A DNA stretch of 7,563 nucleotides from Candidatus Latescibacterota bacterium (GTDB taxonomy: Bacteria; Latescibacterota; UBA2968; UBA8231). The stretch lies in contig DPVW01000199.1 of NCBI GenBank assembly GCA_003529325.1, positions 1 to 7,563 of the forward strand, given 5' to 3'. The notes under the pieces are model-generated. The model saw nothing but the letters and a program-made list of their open reading frames with translations. It was not told the DNA's origin and searched no databases. Position 1 is the stretch's first letter, and each line of letters opens with the position of its first letter. A program made the translations under genes and the position numbers. This document shows positions 7,523-7,563 of this stretch, in pieces.

Positions 7523-7563
7523 TGGTGGGCGATGCCGGGCTCGAACCAGCGACCCCCTGCTTG
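7523..7563 (-). tRNA. tRNA-Val, 3' part only (cut by the window edge)
   Basis: Read on the minus strand, the sequence fits tRNA positions 36 to 76. It holds the anticodon-stem 3' strand (7556-7560), a five-base variable loop (7551-7555), and a T arm with GCTGG and CCGGC stems around TTCGAGC (7534-7550). The acceptor strand ATCGCCC (7527-7533), discriminator A and an encoded CCA (7523-7525) follow. The last anticodon base is C, which allows Val, Ala, Asp, Glu or Gly. A37, A38 and the implied 5' acceptor GGGCGAT match bacterial tRNA-Val best. The anticodon itself lies outside the window, so the isotype is probable but not proved. Confidence 0.9.

Overview
This is a GC-rich (about 60% by eye) bacterial chromosomal segment. 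No replicon, phage, insertion sequence or CRISPR signal is visible. The gene content fits a free-living, carbohydrate-degrading bacterium from a poorly cultured lineage: a cytoplasmic GH116 glycosidase, an orphan ECF-type sigma factor with an ankyrin tail, and a remnant endonuclease/exonuclease/phosphatase protein. From memory, similar proteins occur in Planctomycetota, Latescibacterota, Poribacteria and Armatimonadetes. That is an impression and was not searched, and the sequence alone does not fix the phylum. The tRNA at the right edge encodes its own CCA.

Layout. Positions 1-251 form a non-coding or undecidable leader with one compact hairpin. Four genes or gene remnants follow on the + strand. 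The first is a GH116-family glycoside hydrolase (252-2822). It is followed, after 20 bases, by a small ABC-type predicted ATPase resembling COG3910 (2843-3601). Next come a class I SAM methyltransferase (3665-4276) and a GNAT acetyltransferase (from 4297) whose 3' end is lost. The GNAT runs, within about 10-15 bases near 4580-4592 and in a different frame, into the C-terminal end of an endonuclease/exonuclease/phosphatase (EEP) protein that ends at 4850. This looks like a deletion junction that destroyed two genes.

A long minus-strand gene converges on this cluster. It encodes an ECF sigma factor (region 2 and region 4) fused to roughly 500 residues of ankyrin-like repeats (4952-7256). As given, it is split across three reading frames, with breaks near 7147-7160 and at a six-base C run at 6945-6950. 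Region 4 plus the whole ankyrin tail stay in one open frame of about 659 codons. A possible ECF-type promoter lies just upstream of its start.

The right end is structured: two strong hairpins side by side (7410-7465), a terminator-like hairpin (7490-7518), and the 3' half of a minus-strand tRNA, probably tRNA-Val, which runs off the window.

Functional reading. GH116 and the ATPase could be cotranscribed, but nothing shows a shared pathway, and the + strand genes look like a loose co-directional set. The most distinctive element is the sigma factor, where a repeat domain may replace a separate anti-sigma factor. I found no convincing new defence or mobile system. The two clusters of broken genes mean that either this locus is decaying or the assembly contains indels.
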